From Nilaparvata lugens (Eukaryota; Arthropoda; Insecta; Hemiptera; Delphacidae): a stretch of 64,000 nt of DNA. A model generated the notes under the pieces. The model did no database searches. It was not told the DNA's origin and saw only the letters and a program-made list of their open reading frames with translations. Position numbers and translations under genes: made by a program. This document shows, one piece after another, positions 25,601 to 40,600 of the stretch (position 1 is its first letter; the number at the start of each line of letters is the position of its first letter). The stretch covers positions 102,048,767 to 102,112,766 of the forward strand of contig NC_052518.1 in the NCBI RefSeq assembly GCF_014356525.2, written 5' to 3'.

Positions 25601-28600
25601 TAAAAGTGGTTACTTTCATATAAACTACATAGTGGATAAGTACAACTAAATAGATTACAATTGAAGGATTAAGAATCATGTAATGGATGTTACATGACAG
25701 TATGAAGTGCATAACCACTGTTGTTGAATGATCCCAACAAAATGCAACAATTAATTCATAACGCAAAATATATCACAAATACCTGCTTAACGTTCCAGAA
25801 CACGTTCTAGACTTTTAAACGATTGAGTAAGATCTAAATAGGTTAGAACAGGAATGCAAAGAAAACTATATTTAAATTTTACAAGGCTAGGATTAAGAGT
25901 TGACAAATTAGTTTTTAATTGTACAAAGATCACCTTACCTGATTAATTACCCTCAAAATTTGAGGTGGCTTTGCAGAAAACAATTACATATTAATCACAC
26001 TTCTTTCAAAAACACTTTCTACAACTAGATAACATTTAACCTTTCACCCCTATATAGTACAAACTGCAACCAAATGTAACCGTGGAGAAGGTTAGAAATG
26101 AGACATTAATAACAACATTTGTTACTGTTTAGAAAACACTATGACACTTTTGAGTTCAAAAGCGGTCGTGCAAATAGCATCAAGCATAATTCAAACGTTC
26201 TAGTCAATCAGCAATGGAATACTGAAAGCAGTTGCAATCGTATGGAAAAGTGCAAGCCGCATTAAAGTTCCATGATTTGACTCGTGTATTTGCTTCGTGT
26301 TCAGCTATGTTAGTTCAATATTTATTTTCAATCTCGAGCCGTTCTATAGCACGTGTGAAGCCTCAGCACACCCATGTAAAGCCAAGTGAGACATGTTTTA
26401 CAGAACATGTGAAGGCAAGCAAGGCGCAATATGGTGGAATGGGTTAGTCAAATATAATAATTATATTATCAGGCTTTGGCATTGGAATGTGCCTCAGATT
26501 CAATGGTACACTACACAAGAAAGTAGGTACTTAGTGTAGACAGACCACTTGTAAAAAACAATACATTGTTTATGCTGGCGTTTTATAAAACACATATCTA
26601 ATAACGAAGTATTCAAATACAAATTGACCATCTCGTTGTCCATACAATGAATTTTTGACTGCCTCTACTCTATCAAAGAATTTTGTATGTCATAGAATTT
26701 GTAAAAATAGTAGAGAAAGAGAATTGGGCAGAGCGAATTAGAACAGAACAGACTATCGCCATAGAGAAACAATAGCGTAAGTGGATATCCCATGGTATAG
26801 GGCGTTTATGTCGCAACTTTTACTGTTATCCCAAGACGATTACTGTTGATTAATGTCGAATTTTACTGTTTTGTTGGGGTGAGAGTGTATGAACGGCACA
26901 ATATGAGAGACTACCAGTGTCACACAGCTTCAAGGGAAAGAATTATATGAACTAGCGGCTTGAGATAACAGTAAAAGTTGCGACATAAACGCCCTATACA
27001 ATGGGATATCTACTTATGCTATTGTTTATCTATGCTATCACTTATCCTAGAACACTTCTGACTACTATTTATGTAATAAATTGAAAAAAAAAACTATCTG
27101 GGATGTCTTAAGGAGATTTTTCTTCAGAGTTCCAAGATTACATTATTCATTTATACATATTTTATAACATAGAAATATCTATATTCATTCTTTGATGGAG
27201 AAGAAATAATTTGGACAAAAAATCGTCCTAATTCATCTAAAGGTCTTCACACACGGAGCGACATGTAGCCAGGAATTATGTCTCCGGAAGATGTAGCCGT
27301 CCTATCTTTCAATGTTAAAGCTCTGCTACACTGGTGTGAAAAGAACAGATTGCCTAGCGTGGATTTAACATTGTGAGATAGGACGGTTACGTCTTCCAAA
27401 GAAATATTTCTAGCTAAACGTCGCTAGGTGTGAAAACACCTTAATGGATGAGATTAATATAGCAATGAAAATAAAGTCTATATAATTGCAGCTTTGTATG
27501 GATTACTTAATATAGATAGCTGATAAATTATTGAAGATGTTAAGCATCATTCGATCAAGTGCCAAAAAGAATTGTCAAGTATCATAAATCAGGCCCGTAA
27601 CTCATTTAATACCTGATTTTTATAATTGGTAAAAAGGTAAACATAAAATGTTATTATTAACTTGTTTCAAATGCAACGGAAAATAGTCATTCTGATTCAA
27701 ACTAGTATTAAATAGATATAAGGGGGACAACTTTGATAAGCTTTGGAATTCAAATATTACAGGGTTAATAGCCAGAAGTGTAATGAAATCAAACGATATT
27801 TGGAAAAGAGAATACTTGTTTAAAATGCCAAAACAGCAAAAAAGGTGAGAATGCATGTAATCAATAATTTGAAGAAAATATGGTAACAATGCAGAAAATG
27901 AATTTGAGAATGTAAAATTCAATGCTATGATAAGTGAATAAAGAATGTCGGAACATACCAAGATTTATGATCCCAGCATTGTTTTGCAACGTATCCATCG
28001 ATACATCCCCCAGTCCGTTCACCGTAATTCCATTCACCATGTTGACGGCTGAAAAAATTAAAGTGATGTCAATGGAAATCGTGAATAATTAGGAACAAAT
28101 TTATTACATAATTTTCTTAGAATATATCACTTCACATTCACTAGAACAGAAAAATTGAATTTAAATGTCTAGGTAATTTATATTATTCAAGTTGGTCATT
28201 GGTCTATAAAAAATATAAAATAAAATGATAATTATTCTGTTATCATTCCAATTTTTAATGAATAGTATAAAAGTATTTTCGACAGACATAAGGGAGTGAT
28301 CATATACGCATCCAGTATGGTTATGCATGACCAAGCGCGCAGATGAGAAACAAAATGTGTAAAGAGCCATAGGAACACTCACACTTCACGCGTGCACTTG
28401 CTGGTGGCGTTCAGTGTGAGCAGCCCCATACAAGTGACAACGTGTTTCTATGGCTCTTTCCAGATTTTGTTATTTGGCTCATTCATGATCTAACGTGCAC
28501 TTACACATACACGCATTTAATGTGCTTCATTGTAAAAAATAATAAATAAATGTGACCACACCATCATATTTTCTTATTTACATTTTTTGATTGAAGAACA

Positions 28601-31600
28601 AATTCGCAATTTTTGTACAATCAAATCTTGACTAGAATTGATAAGTTTATGCTACTTCAAAATCAATTTTTTCCCGCCATGGTATTATAAAAATGATACA
28701 ACAAACTTTAATACAAAGTTACGCAAAATGACACACAAAAAGAAACTTTGTTAATCAAAATAATACGGAGCTAGAAAAGGATAGCAACACCAATGTTAAT
28801 CGAATACTACCATTAAAACGTGTATCTCTCTATAGATATACAAATGATACTCTACATTCTACATACATACAAGTAAACTTGGAGAGAATGTAAAGTCAAA
28901 CTTTGTGGCATCACATCTACTGTAATTTGAAATTGATTCGAGGTTACCTTGCCAACAATGTTAATCAAATACTATCACTACTATACTATTTTTTTTATTC
29001 ATTTATTGTATAAAACACTATAATCATAATACAATTATGACATTCGAGGAAAAACTAGGCTGAGCCTGTACTATTTCTCTCCAAAAATTTTGATAAAATT
29101 TTAATGTTGTCCAAAATTTAAGGTTATGTAATCATTAAAACGTGGACCTCACTACAAATGATACTCTACATTCTACATACATACAATACAACTTATAGTC
29201 CAACTTTGTGGCATCACATTTACTGTAATTTGAAGTTGATTCGGGGTTACCTTGCCGCGCACCTTGTGTATCCAGTTGGTTCCAGTAGGACTCACTGGGC
29301 GAGGTTGTGCTTACTCCGGGTGGAGGCGCCACTGGCTGGCCTGTGTACCTGAAGTACGGATTTTGTAGATCTAAAGTATTCGTTACCTTAGTGTTATCGG
29401 CACCTTCGATGCACAGTTCCATCGTCACGTCGTAGCTTTGCCTGGAATAAACAAAGAATAAACTCATCACCCAAGTATTTTACTTTCATTATTCGTCATA
29501 TGGAACGGCAACAAGGAAACATCGCTCCTGCGGTATATGACACGTCAAAGTGTAATCTAATATATACTCCATTTACACAAAGACAACATCAAATCAAATA
29601 AAATTTATTCATCAAAAACAATTACATTACAAATTATAATACTATAACAACCTTGTATAACATACAAGGTAATCTGAGTGTGAGAAAAAAAACTTGATAA
29701 AGAATGAATGAATGAATGTTATTTTATTTATTTGCCAAAAACAAAATACAAAAAAGCTTTACAAAAAATAAATGTAAGTATATGCTACTGCACTTAAAAC
29801 CAAGATACATACATTTATTTAATTAGATATAATAACGAAATGATATCCTTTAAATTACAAACAATAGTTTTAAAATGAAGATTCAATTTATGATCACATG
29901 CATAAGTACAGTAGGTGAGGCAAAAACACCGGCAAAAGGAAGATTTCTTGTGCGCCAGTGTGAGTCGTAAATCAGCTTAATCAGGGATGTAATACATAAA
30001 CTTGAATCTAGCGTATGAAGTGTTCAAAAATATAATTTATAATATGAAGTTGATTATTGTATAAAAGTCAACGATTGGAAATAATTCAAGTTTAGCCATG
30101 CATCTATGGCTCTTTTTCTGTGTTTATTATTTCGGAAATTATCAAGTGGAAATTCACTTTCTAGTATATTTATGAATTTACTGCTAATGTAGTAAAGTTG
30201 CCTTCTAAGAAGAGCTGAGTTGGTGTTATATATTTCATATTTTCTTATTGTATTAGGTCTAAGAAGAGTACACTGTCCATCCGGTCCCAGATGCAGTCTC
30301 TGCAAGGGATTTTGAGATTGGTAAAATTGGGGACGCGGGTGAAAGTCAACATCTTATAAAGCAAATTTCACAATACATAAAGCAGAAATCATCTTTCAAG
30401 GAAGTCCGCCAATTTGTATGGATATAATTAAAAAAGGAATTCCTGAGTGTTATCTTGAACTAACTCAAACCCTGAATTTTTCTAATGTGAGTTAAATTTG
30501 AATATTTAATATTACTTTATGATGGGACTAATTGAAAAAATAAGATAAAGGTACAAGTAATTCTTTGTAATTACTCATTACAAATAATGTAATAAGCTTA
30601 TTTTCTTAAAAACTGAGGTAAACAAAAATACATGCGTGAAATATTAAATACAAAGTAAAATACCGTAACATAATACTGAAAAAATATTTTGCCGCATCTA
30701 CACTCTAGCCGAGTGCGTACAAATGACGGCAAGTGCGAGAGTGTGGATGACTGGTTTGCCAGCGCTCGCCTTCACTGGCCTTCGTTCCGATATTTGTCGA
30801 GTGGCCAGCCGAGCATCCACAAATGGTCACATTGCAGTGTAGATGGCAAGACCAACGTGGCCAAGTTATGTTTGTTATCTCTGACGGGACGGATTCAAGG
30901 ATCCAAAGAGGTTCAAGAAACCTCACAAGTCAACAGGAGCTTATTGTGTGCCCCAAATCGGCGATAAGTCTCAGGTCATTCTATCTTTAAACTTAGCGCC
31001 GCAGTGCAGGATAGTTTCTCACAGCTTGGCATCGTTGTCATTTGAGATGGGTGTCTGGCTTGGAGGTGTTTCGGCCGCATTGCAGGATGACTGTTAACGG
31101 TTGCCGGAAGATCAACAGCTGGGTTTTTTTCGTGATAGAGAAATTCTGATTGCAGATTTGTTCTCAGCGACCCCAAGTTTAGCCTGAAGGCTCAGAATGT
31201 CAACAATGTTTTTAAATAATTAAAAAGCATCATGAAAAGTCATTAATATGGTAGTACACCACGTTTATGGAAACTTATTATTGATTATAGGTAACACAAA
31301 AATCAAAATAATCGTGAGAAAGAAAACTGATGATGAACGCGAATAAGACCGCCACTCCATTTTTCTATTGTCTCGGCTGCTTGGCTGAGCCTGGCTGGAG
31401 GGATCAAATAACCGACTGGATTGATCTTTCGTCTGTCCGCTAGGCGGAACTACGCCGACCATTGCTGGGTGGAAGATGTTACTGCGGCCGCTCGCATTCC
31501 CACCAACGCTGCTATTATTTGCTGTCTCAGCGCCTAGTACGAGTCAGACAAGCATCCAGCCTGCACTGCGGAGCTAGCTTTACAGCATGCATAATCCGTT

Positions 31601-34600
31601 AGTCTGAACGTCACTTACCTCTGATTTGCTTGGAGGACTATCTTTCCAGTGAGGCGTTGTCCGTGTTTAGCGAATATGGGTTTCTCGAGTAAGCAACGCA
31701 CTTGGTACCAATGAGTGAGAGGTTCCGTTGGAGACGTCGACAACCAGACCGTTTGGTTGCTTCCAGTGAAAGCCACATCGAACCACAGCGCCAGCCCATG
31801 TACCATTCCCGATTCCAGTATGTAGAACTCCAATGGTATGTCTGTTCAAACAAATGATTCAAATTTAATAGACAATTTTGAGAATGATCAAGTGTTATGT
31901 TAAAGGAGACGAGGCCGCGCTACCTGTACACTGGGCTATTGTTCCAGAAAGGTTCACCCCCCAACTCTCGATTACCATACTTTATTGTTCTCTGATTCCA
32001 CTTCATTCCCTCATTAGTGGCCCCTTCTAGTTCTTGAAGGCACTTCTAGCTGGTAGCTGGTACCACCAACTTATCTATTACTTTGCACCTTACATCTATT
32101 ACTTGTATTCTCTAGAATTATTGAATCTAAATCAGTGATCAAGTACTTGTAATTGTATCATTCTCAATGATTAATTTGAAGGAACTCAACTTTCTCTCAA
32201 GCTGTAAACAGACTAACTTGAATTAAACACAATCCGATACTTATTGAACGTGCGATGTTTGGTACCCGTTTAATTAGATTGAACACAACTTGGCAAACAT
32301 ATGATGTGTATCATGTGCTTTTCAGTTCCATTCAATCTCGTAGAATCTATAATGATGGCGTTCAATGTGTTCAAATTAGTGTATAATACGGTCTTAATTA
32401 ACTAAAATTGTACTTATCACCGATAGTAATGTGTGTGTTTATCCAATCAATTCAATTCGTTTATTTCCACTTGGCATACAATACATGTACATATTTATAT
32501 TTGATATTCAACAAAATAAGAATCACATTTTTACAAAAACAGTAGAAATAACATATTGATTGAGTGGAATTCCCCCAGTAAGACTATGCGTCTGAGATTG
32601 GGGGAAAGTTCCTGCAAGCAGTATTATTCAATAAGTAGTTATATGGTATTATATTTACTATAAATTACAATATGTGTAATTAAAATTACACAACTAAGAT
32701 TCAGATAACAGTGGGTGAATTATAAGTGATAACATAATATAGTGTTGGGTGTAGCTTGATATCTAGAGTGGGAGAGCAAGAGGACCCAAAAACCGGAGGT
32801 AATTTATTGTTTTATAAGCCTCTATTATGTTTTGAAACTCTAAATACTTGAACGTAAGGTATGAGTGTATAAATGAATTTAGCATTTCGAAAATTAATGT
32901 ATAAAGTTATTCCCCAATGCATTTTCTCTTCCTAGGTGTAAGGTGAGTGAATTAATGTATATTAATGTATAAAGTTATTCCCCAATGCATTTACTCTTCC
33001 TAGGTGTAAGGTGAGTGAATTAGCCTCTCAGCTCCAATCCAGCCTATGCTGAAGAGCCATTTCTTCAACGAGCTTTTAAAAATCACATTGCTGCTGCTCT
33101 CGGCCTCCCTCACATTATCTGGAACATTCCTGTATAAAATCTGAGCTAAATAGTATGGTGATTTGAGTTCAGTTGCGTTTATCAATCTAGGTATATAATA
33201 TCCATGGTTGTTCCTATGTCGTGTTTGATAATTATGTTCGATATTGATGAATAGATCTGCTTTATGTTTCCTAATATAACTGAGTAATGTTTTGATGTAT
33301 AGTTGTCTGATGTTGAGCACAGGGAAGTCCGAGAACAGCAGCGCTGTGGGGTATCTTGATTCCTTTTTCAAAATTGTTTTTAAAATTGTTCTCTGGGTGA
33401 CAGCAAGAGGTTCAAGACCTGCAGATGACACTCCCCCCCCAAACAGTAATGTCATACTCCAATACTGACTGTGCATAGGCATGATAGATCCTCCTGCACA
33501 GTCTGATATTCAGCACATGGCTCAATTGGGAAAACCCATACAACAATCACTGTAGGCTACCACTGGTTTACAACTTAAAGTGCCTTCAAGTAACCAGTCC
33601 ATCAATATATTCCTTGGAGTCGAAACCTTAACAATAGACCACGAAAATGTCAAAGCTTAATAACAATAGAACTTCGACCTGTCCATCCATTGTTTTCGGC
33701 GGTCCCGTCTAGGTTCCAAAATCCTTGATCAAAGTTATTGAATGTTGGAAAATTTAAGTTTAGCTGTAGAATTATTGAAATTCAATAGACAATTTTGAGA
33801 TTGTTTATAGTGTAACATCTCATAAGTTGAAATCAATGTTTCAAAGTTTGATTTGTTTCAAATGTTGAAAACAGTGTAAGTTGAGCTGTAGAATTATTGA
33901 AATTTAATAGAAAATTTTGAGGTAGACAATAGTATAGAATCAAGTCACAACTACATCCACCAATGACATCACATTATAGATCAATCGGCATCTAAGTATT
34001 TTACTGTAGTAACTCAATTTGTTAAGGTGTTGCGTGTGTAGGAGTGTGATATCCAAAGGATATGATCACATTGGATGTGTATATTATGTGCAAGTGCATG
34101 AGCCGAGAAACAAATTCTGGAAAGAGTCATACAAACACGTTATTGACACGCGTTCAGTGTGAGTGTTCCTATTGCCCTTTACAAATTTTGTTTCTCATCT
34201 CATGTGCGCACTTGGTCATGAATGACCAATTGTGCACTTGTACATATAGGCATCCAATGTGATCGTACCCTTATAATAATTAACGGAATTTAATTCTAAA
34301 TAATTGTAACTTACTGATATCTCGTAGATCTTCCTCTTGCGCTTCGCCAAAGTCGACGCTGTGTTTGATCGATTTAGCCATGCAAATTCGCATGTCAAAC
34401 GTATCGACAATTGGATGACTGAAGTATTCTTTCATAGCAGCTCCTCTCATGCTACTCAAATCGACGCCATGAAAGCATGTTTGCACCCTAATACAACAAA
34501 TCAATATCAAACCCACATCACAAGTAATTATAACCATTTACCACTGTAAGAAAATATACGACAAATAGACTCCGCAAAACTTACATTGCAACATATATAG

Positions 34601-37600
34601 CATTGTGTCGTAGCATACGACAAATAAATGCGACAGTATGGAGTACAGTGTTGCCAGATTTCAGAGCGCTTGTGAGCTAATTGTGTGAGAGAAAGAGCGA
34701 AATAGAGAGCATAGGCCTTTCTGATTGAATCAGCTTGGAAACAATAACAATGTGCTCCTATTGTTGTATTGAAATAACATTGGCCATAAAGCCCCGAGCT
34801 GCAAACTAAGGTTTGCACGGACTATATCATATCAATATTATTATATGAGCCTCTCTTTACATGAATGAAAAGAAAAATATGCTTCACCGTCTCCCAAATT
34901 ATCTGAAAGAAAACATACCTACACAATCATCTTGAATGGAGTACATTGTAAATAACTAAATATCACCTTAGCCACAATAAAGGAATATTCAATATAAATA
35001 GTAACAACTTTTTTTAAGGGGAACAAAAGTTTATAATACTAGGTGTTTCAAAAAGAATGACCCAATTTCAACATCAATATTGGTCTAAGCGCATTACCAC
35101 GACCGAAACTGCATTACTGACAACTAGAGAGGTCTATAGTTTTGAAAAATCGCCACAAGATGTCTCCCCGAGCGCTGACTTTGAGCGTTGTCAGTCTAAT
35201 ACAATAGGGCGTCTGCTCAACAAAAGGCTTTCTGAGTTCTTCAGTTTGTCAAAACTGAAACAGTTATCTTATAACCATTAAACGAGCGTATCGGATTCGT
35301 TTTGGTGCTGAACCACCTCTACCAAAGAACATTCGACGGTGGCATAAACAGTTTTTAGATACTGGGTGTTTGTGCAAGGGGAAAGTGCCGGTCGACCACG
35401 CACATCTGAAGAGACAGTGCAACAAATTCGGGAGAAGTTCCAACGGAGCCCGCGAACATCAACACGGCGTGCAAGCCGAGAACTTGGAGTAGCTGACACT
35501 ACTGTGTGGCGCGTGTTAGGTCTGTTAAGGTGCGTACAGACTTTCGCTCTGCTCCGCAACCGAACGTCACTCGAGCAGATAGATTGATGATCGACCGGGG
35601 AGCAAGAGTGGATCGACCGGGGAACGCGAGAAGAGCTAACATCTTCCGTAACGTTCATGATCGGTGCGACTGCAGAGCGGGGGCGGAGCGACTGCGTTGC
35701 GATGATCACCAGAGCGGAGCCGGCGCGGAGCGGGTTGGAGGCGCGTATATCTGTACGCAGCTTAAGGCATGAGGCGTCGTTTGGCCTTACGACCATCACG
35801 ACTGCAACACGTACAAGCGCTTCTTGCTGGTGACAGAAGCAGACGCGTCGATTTTTGTAATGATATCCGAGAAGACATGGAAAAGGATACCTTTTTACCG
35901 CGGTTGATATTCATGTAAGCGGTAGAGTTTATCGTCATAATGTTCGTATACAGGGAAATGAAAACCCTCATGAAACAGGGGAGCATGAACGAGATTCGCC
36001 TCAAGTGAACGTTTTTAGAACAGTTTCACAAACCAAGGTGTACCCTTCTTTTTTAGGATATCACAGTGAATGATGCATCTTATCTGGCAATGATACGAAA
36101 TTGGCTATTTCCTCAACTAATTGCTGACTCAGACAACTTTATCTTTCAACAAAATGGAGCATCACCACACTAACACAAGGATGTACGCCATTTCCTCAAA
36201 ACCAACTTGACTCAACATTGGCATTGGAGAGGGCGCACAGGACCGCACAGTTTCCTGTGGGGATACGTTAAAGATCGTGTTTATGTTCCTCCTTTGATAT
36301 TGAGGAGCTACAAACCAGGATAACTGATGCAGTAGCTACAGTACAAGAAGACATCTTGCGAATAGTCTGGGATGAATTTGGCTACCGTCTAGATGTCGTC
36401 CGAGCCTCAAAAGGATGGCACATAGAACACTTATAATACATCATCATAAACTTGATACTTCTGTGAGTAATTTGATGTAAAATTGGTTTGTGTGCACCAT
36501 TTTAAAAAATAAATATAAATGTTTAAAATTGGGTCATTCTTTTTGAAACACCCGGTACAATAGTAATAGAAAAGTCGACATTTAATGTTATTTCATCTTA
36601 ATTTGTAATAGTCTACTGTGAATTTAAATGCATGGTACTTGAAAAATAGATAACCGTAATATGTACATCACAGAACATTCATGTTAGGAGTTACAACCTA
36701 GTTAATGTATAGATTTCCGGTTAGAAATGTTATCTAAGGGTGGCCACTAACGTCAAAACAAGTGTGTACACACATGCTCATCATGAATGTTGTGTCATCA
36801 GCGAGAGGCTTCGAACAAAAAGCAGCTGTTATGCTTCTAGCATAAACAGCCAATAATAATAAATTGATGGAAAATTAAAAATTATAATGATAAAAATCAA
36901 TAGAGCACAGGAGTAAAAATAAACAACAAACACTCGAAAGATACAAAAACCCCTCAATTTTTTTTCAAAGGTTTTCGCTGTAATGACACAACATGTATGG
37001 CAACATGCAGTCCTGTCGTTAGTGACCACCCTGATTCTCGATCAAGCCGGTTTATCAAGTGAATCAACTATCAAAGAAACTCACCAGAAATTCGCTTTAT
37101 TGGTTTGTTCCATGAACAAAGATTCGTCGTTGAATGGTGCGATATGCAAATCACCTCTACTTGGGAACATAATTCCTGAAATAAAAATAATCGTTCAATT
37201 AGACATTCACAATCTCTCTCATTCATCACACAAAAATCAACTGTGAAAAGAAGATGGACCAGAATCCCATATCCATCCATCTTTCAACATTACTAAAGAT
37301 ATTCGAAACTGTCTACATGACTGGATTTTACATTACTTTATTCTTTGGTTGACAGTTAAGTTGAAACGCTCTTCAATGTACAAAGTTAATTAGCAGAAGC
37401 GATCTCATAGTCTCATAACATTGGTGCAAGTACAAAAACTTGAAAACTCGAAAAACTTTATACACATTTCTAGACTGGTGATCATTCTTAATATATTCTT
37501 ACTATATTCGATAGTATATGAGTATGAATATCTCACAATATTCTTCTAGTAGCTTTTCCTCTGGATCCTGTTATTTGAAAATTCTTTCAGTGACTTAGTT

Positions 37601-40600
37601 GCTGAAATAACAAGATAAAAATATAGATAGATTTAGCATGCTACAGTATAAACGAGTTTACTGTAAAAGATGAATTTTAAATTGTCACTTTTTCTCTTTA
37701 GCTTTAAGGGCCGTTTGCACAGTATCAGTTTAAACTAAATTTCATTTTAAACTAGATTAAATCCATATCAAGTCTCGTTCATTATGATGTGGTTCATATC
37801 AAATTTAAGCCACCAGTTGATTGAATTCAGTTCAAGCTTTGACTGTGCAAACGGCCCTAAGTTAGTTTTTTGACTTTTTCATGTACATTTTGAAAGGAAT
37901 AAATTATTGATTGACCTAGTTCTAAAATTAATTCGAGGTGATTGTGGAACGAAGAATAATCCCTGTATGAAGATTATGAATTCAAATCAAGTCACTTTTC
38001 TAAGGTTTATTTCCTGCTTCGGGAACGACCTGTTTGATGTGCAGTCCCTGTTTCAGGAAATAACCTTATCTGAAGAAATTGTCATACATGCTATTTTATT
38101 GCAATTTTCGATATCCTAACATGTTACCCAAAATTGTTGCAAAAATGTATAGTCTGGACTAGGATATCCGCATATCTAATGTTAGATTATTCTTTCCGAA
38201 GAAAGAATCCAGGGTAGAAGTTATAAGTAGAGGAGATAAGATTAGTTGTTATAAGTGGTATATGTCGTAATTTGTGCCACTTTTCAGACCTTATTTGGAA
38301 AAAGAAATCTGTTTTATTAGAAATTTGAAAAGTATTATTATGCAGATGACATAAAACAATCATACAGCAGTTAGGTCCGTAAGTTAATATGATGTTTTGA
38401 AAAGAATCTTATTGACTCACCTCCACTTTTCAGCCATTTTTTCGCATGCAAATAGGTTTCCAACATACGCTCATTGAATAGCATGTAGCCCATGGGTTCA
38501 GAGATGATAACGTCTACCATTTCAGGTAACACGACTTCCTCGATCTTTCCAGCAATAACGTTGATTTTATCTCTCATATTGTTTGCATTCACCAAGGTCT
38601 GAAAAATTATAACGTCCAATTAAAAAACTGTAGTCACAGTAGGAGAGTATGACTGCTTAGTGGAATAAAATCCGAAATTGGAAAACTTGGAATTCGGATT
38701 GAGTTTTTCAAAGAAAATCAACAAGCAATTTTCAACAGTTTGCAGTTTTCACTATAACAGGAAAATTACAAACTCATTCCAATGAAATTGAATCTATTGT
38801 AATTAACACAATATTATTCTACACAGCCTTCTAGATACTGTAGCTCATCTACAACAGATTAATGAAGCTAAAATTTAGCCTTGGACTGTAATAAAGTTTA
38901 CTGAAATTTGATTATCCTATTGTAATTAACTCAGTATTATTCTACACAGCATTCTAGAGCTCATCTACAACCGATTAATGGAGCTTGGACTGTAATAAAA
39001 TTTGATTATTCTATTGTAACTAACACATGTTTATTCTACACAGCCTAGATAGTTATTCTACAATAGATTAATGAAGCTTGAATTGAGTCATGGACTGTAA
39101 TAAAAACGAGTTTACCTCTGCATGTAATGCCATAGAGCTTGCTTCGACAGCATAGACCCGTTTAGCACCAGCTTGAACAGCGAAAAATGAGAGAATACCA
39201 GATCCGGCCCCTACATCAAGCACAACTTTATCTTTGAAGTCATCCGAGTTCACCAGTACGGCTTTCTGATATGTGCTTGTTCTCACAAAGTCTTGTAACA
39301 TGTTCTGTTGTTGCGATAGGTACCCATAAAACTGCAAACATTGAAAAATTCAAGAGTTGTAAATAATTATAAATAACACAAATTAAAAATTTTATTATTT
39401 AAATTGCTTGTAACAAAACAGCTCATTCATCTACAGACAATCATTACAATCATCAGTAAAAGAATAGCACTTTTCTTGGGTAAAACAAGGAAAGAGCCGT
39501 AAACTAAGCAATTGCGTTTTAGCGCATTAATACTTCGAGTAAATTATTTAAAAATATATTTAAATAAAAATGCTTTATACATCCCATTTTTGTACGGCGT
39601 ACTATTGGCAAGCAAAGGAATGATTTTTGTGAACTCAGCATAGAATTGAAAGAATCCCTTCGAATATGCCGAATTTATCAAGGTGCGTAAAGACTTATGC
39701 CCCACGAACACGCACATTCCACTTCTCATCAGCTTATTATATCTGTATTTGTATAGAAACATCATCTGATGAAAATTGAAATGAGAGTGTTCGTGGGGCA
39801 AAAGTCTGAACGCATCTTCAAGCCTTCATTTTTTATTGTGATCTCGGCCGCTGTAAGAGGCGCCAAGGGTCCCAAGAGTTTGTCTTGCTGTTCTGCTTCC
39901 TTCTAGATTTTAGCACGAAGGCCAAAGTCTAAAAACTTCACCCCATTCGCCGTTCAGGCCCTTGTCATTGCATGAGAAAAAAACACGGTTATTTAGTTCC
40001 TTTTTAAAAGTTTTACTCACAAAATGTTTCAAATTAATGTTAATAAAATTTTATTCACTCACTTCAAAATGAAATTAATGTTGAAACGTGCGAGTAAAAA
40101 TTTTAAAAAGGGTAGCCTACTTATATTTTTTATTTTTATTTCTTGATAATCACATATTATTGACTCTAATAGTAACATTGATTCCTTGAACGCCTCAACA
40201 CTGCATTGCAGAATTATTTTACATTTTGTAGCAAACGTTTTAGAACCCACCTTAAAATATTGGACGGCTGAAGAATCATCGGTTCTTTCAGAGAAAACAG
40301 ATTGGTTTTTGCCGATTTTCACTTCTTTGACGTACGAATGAAACCTTTTTAAATCTGAAATGTTAAAAAAAACTTGGAATCAGGATGTAGAAAAGAATTT
40401 AGAGAGAGTTGAACATTAACAATCCATTTTACATTCTCTACCAACTAACGTCACGCCAAGAGCTTAAACTATTTTATACGAGTAAGTTTTACCCGAGCTC
40501 CGCAAGGGTCTGTTGACAGCATAAATAGATTGAATTTAGTTTTATAGTTCCACGCTGATATGAAAAGTATTAGGCCTAATAACTGTATAATAATTTACAA

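Larger units (their letters stand above)
35039..36554 (+). mobile_element. Tc1/mariner-type transposon
   Basis: The element is flanked by TA (35037-35038 and 36555-36556). Its long terminal inverted repeats share GGTGTTTCAAAAAGAATGAC and continue into CCAATTT at both ends. A transposase remnant fills the interior. It lies in CARM1 intron 6 on the opposite strand to the gene, and is itself interrupted by a TTAA-flanked element at 35529-35761. Confidence 0.88.

Noticed and set aside
26232..26447. 71-codon plus-strand frame with slightly higher G+C
   Set aside because: No splice context, no recognisable domain, and it lies antisense within CARM1 intron 10.
27620..27961. 113-codon minus-strand open frame next to CARM1 exon 10
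   Set aside because: It is intronic, A+T-driven and rich in F, L, I and Y as expected by chance at this composition; it begins right at the exon 10 donor.
35278..35799. 173-codon minus-strand open frame
   Set aside because: It is the antisense shadow of the mariner transposase and the G+C-rich MITE inserted in it.
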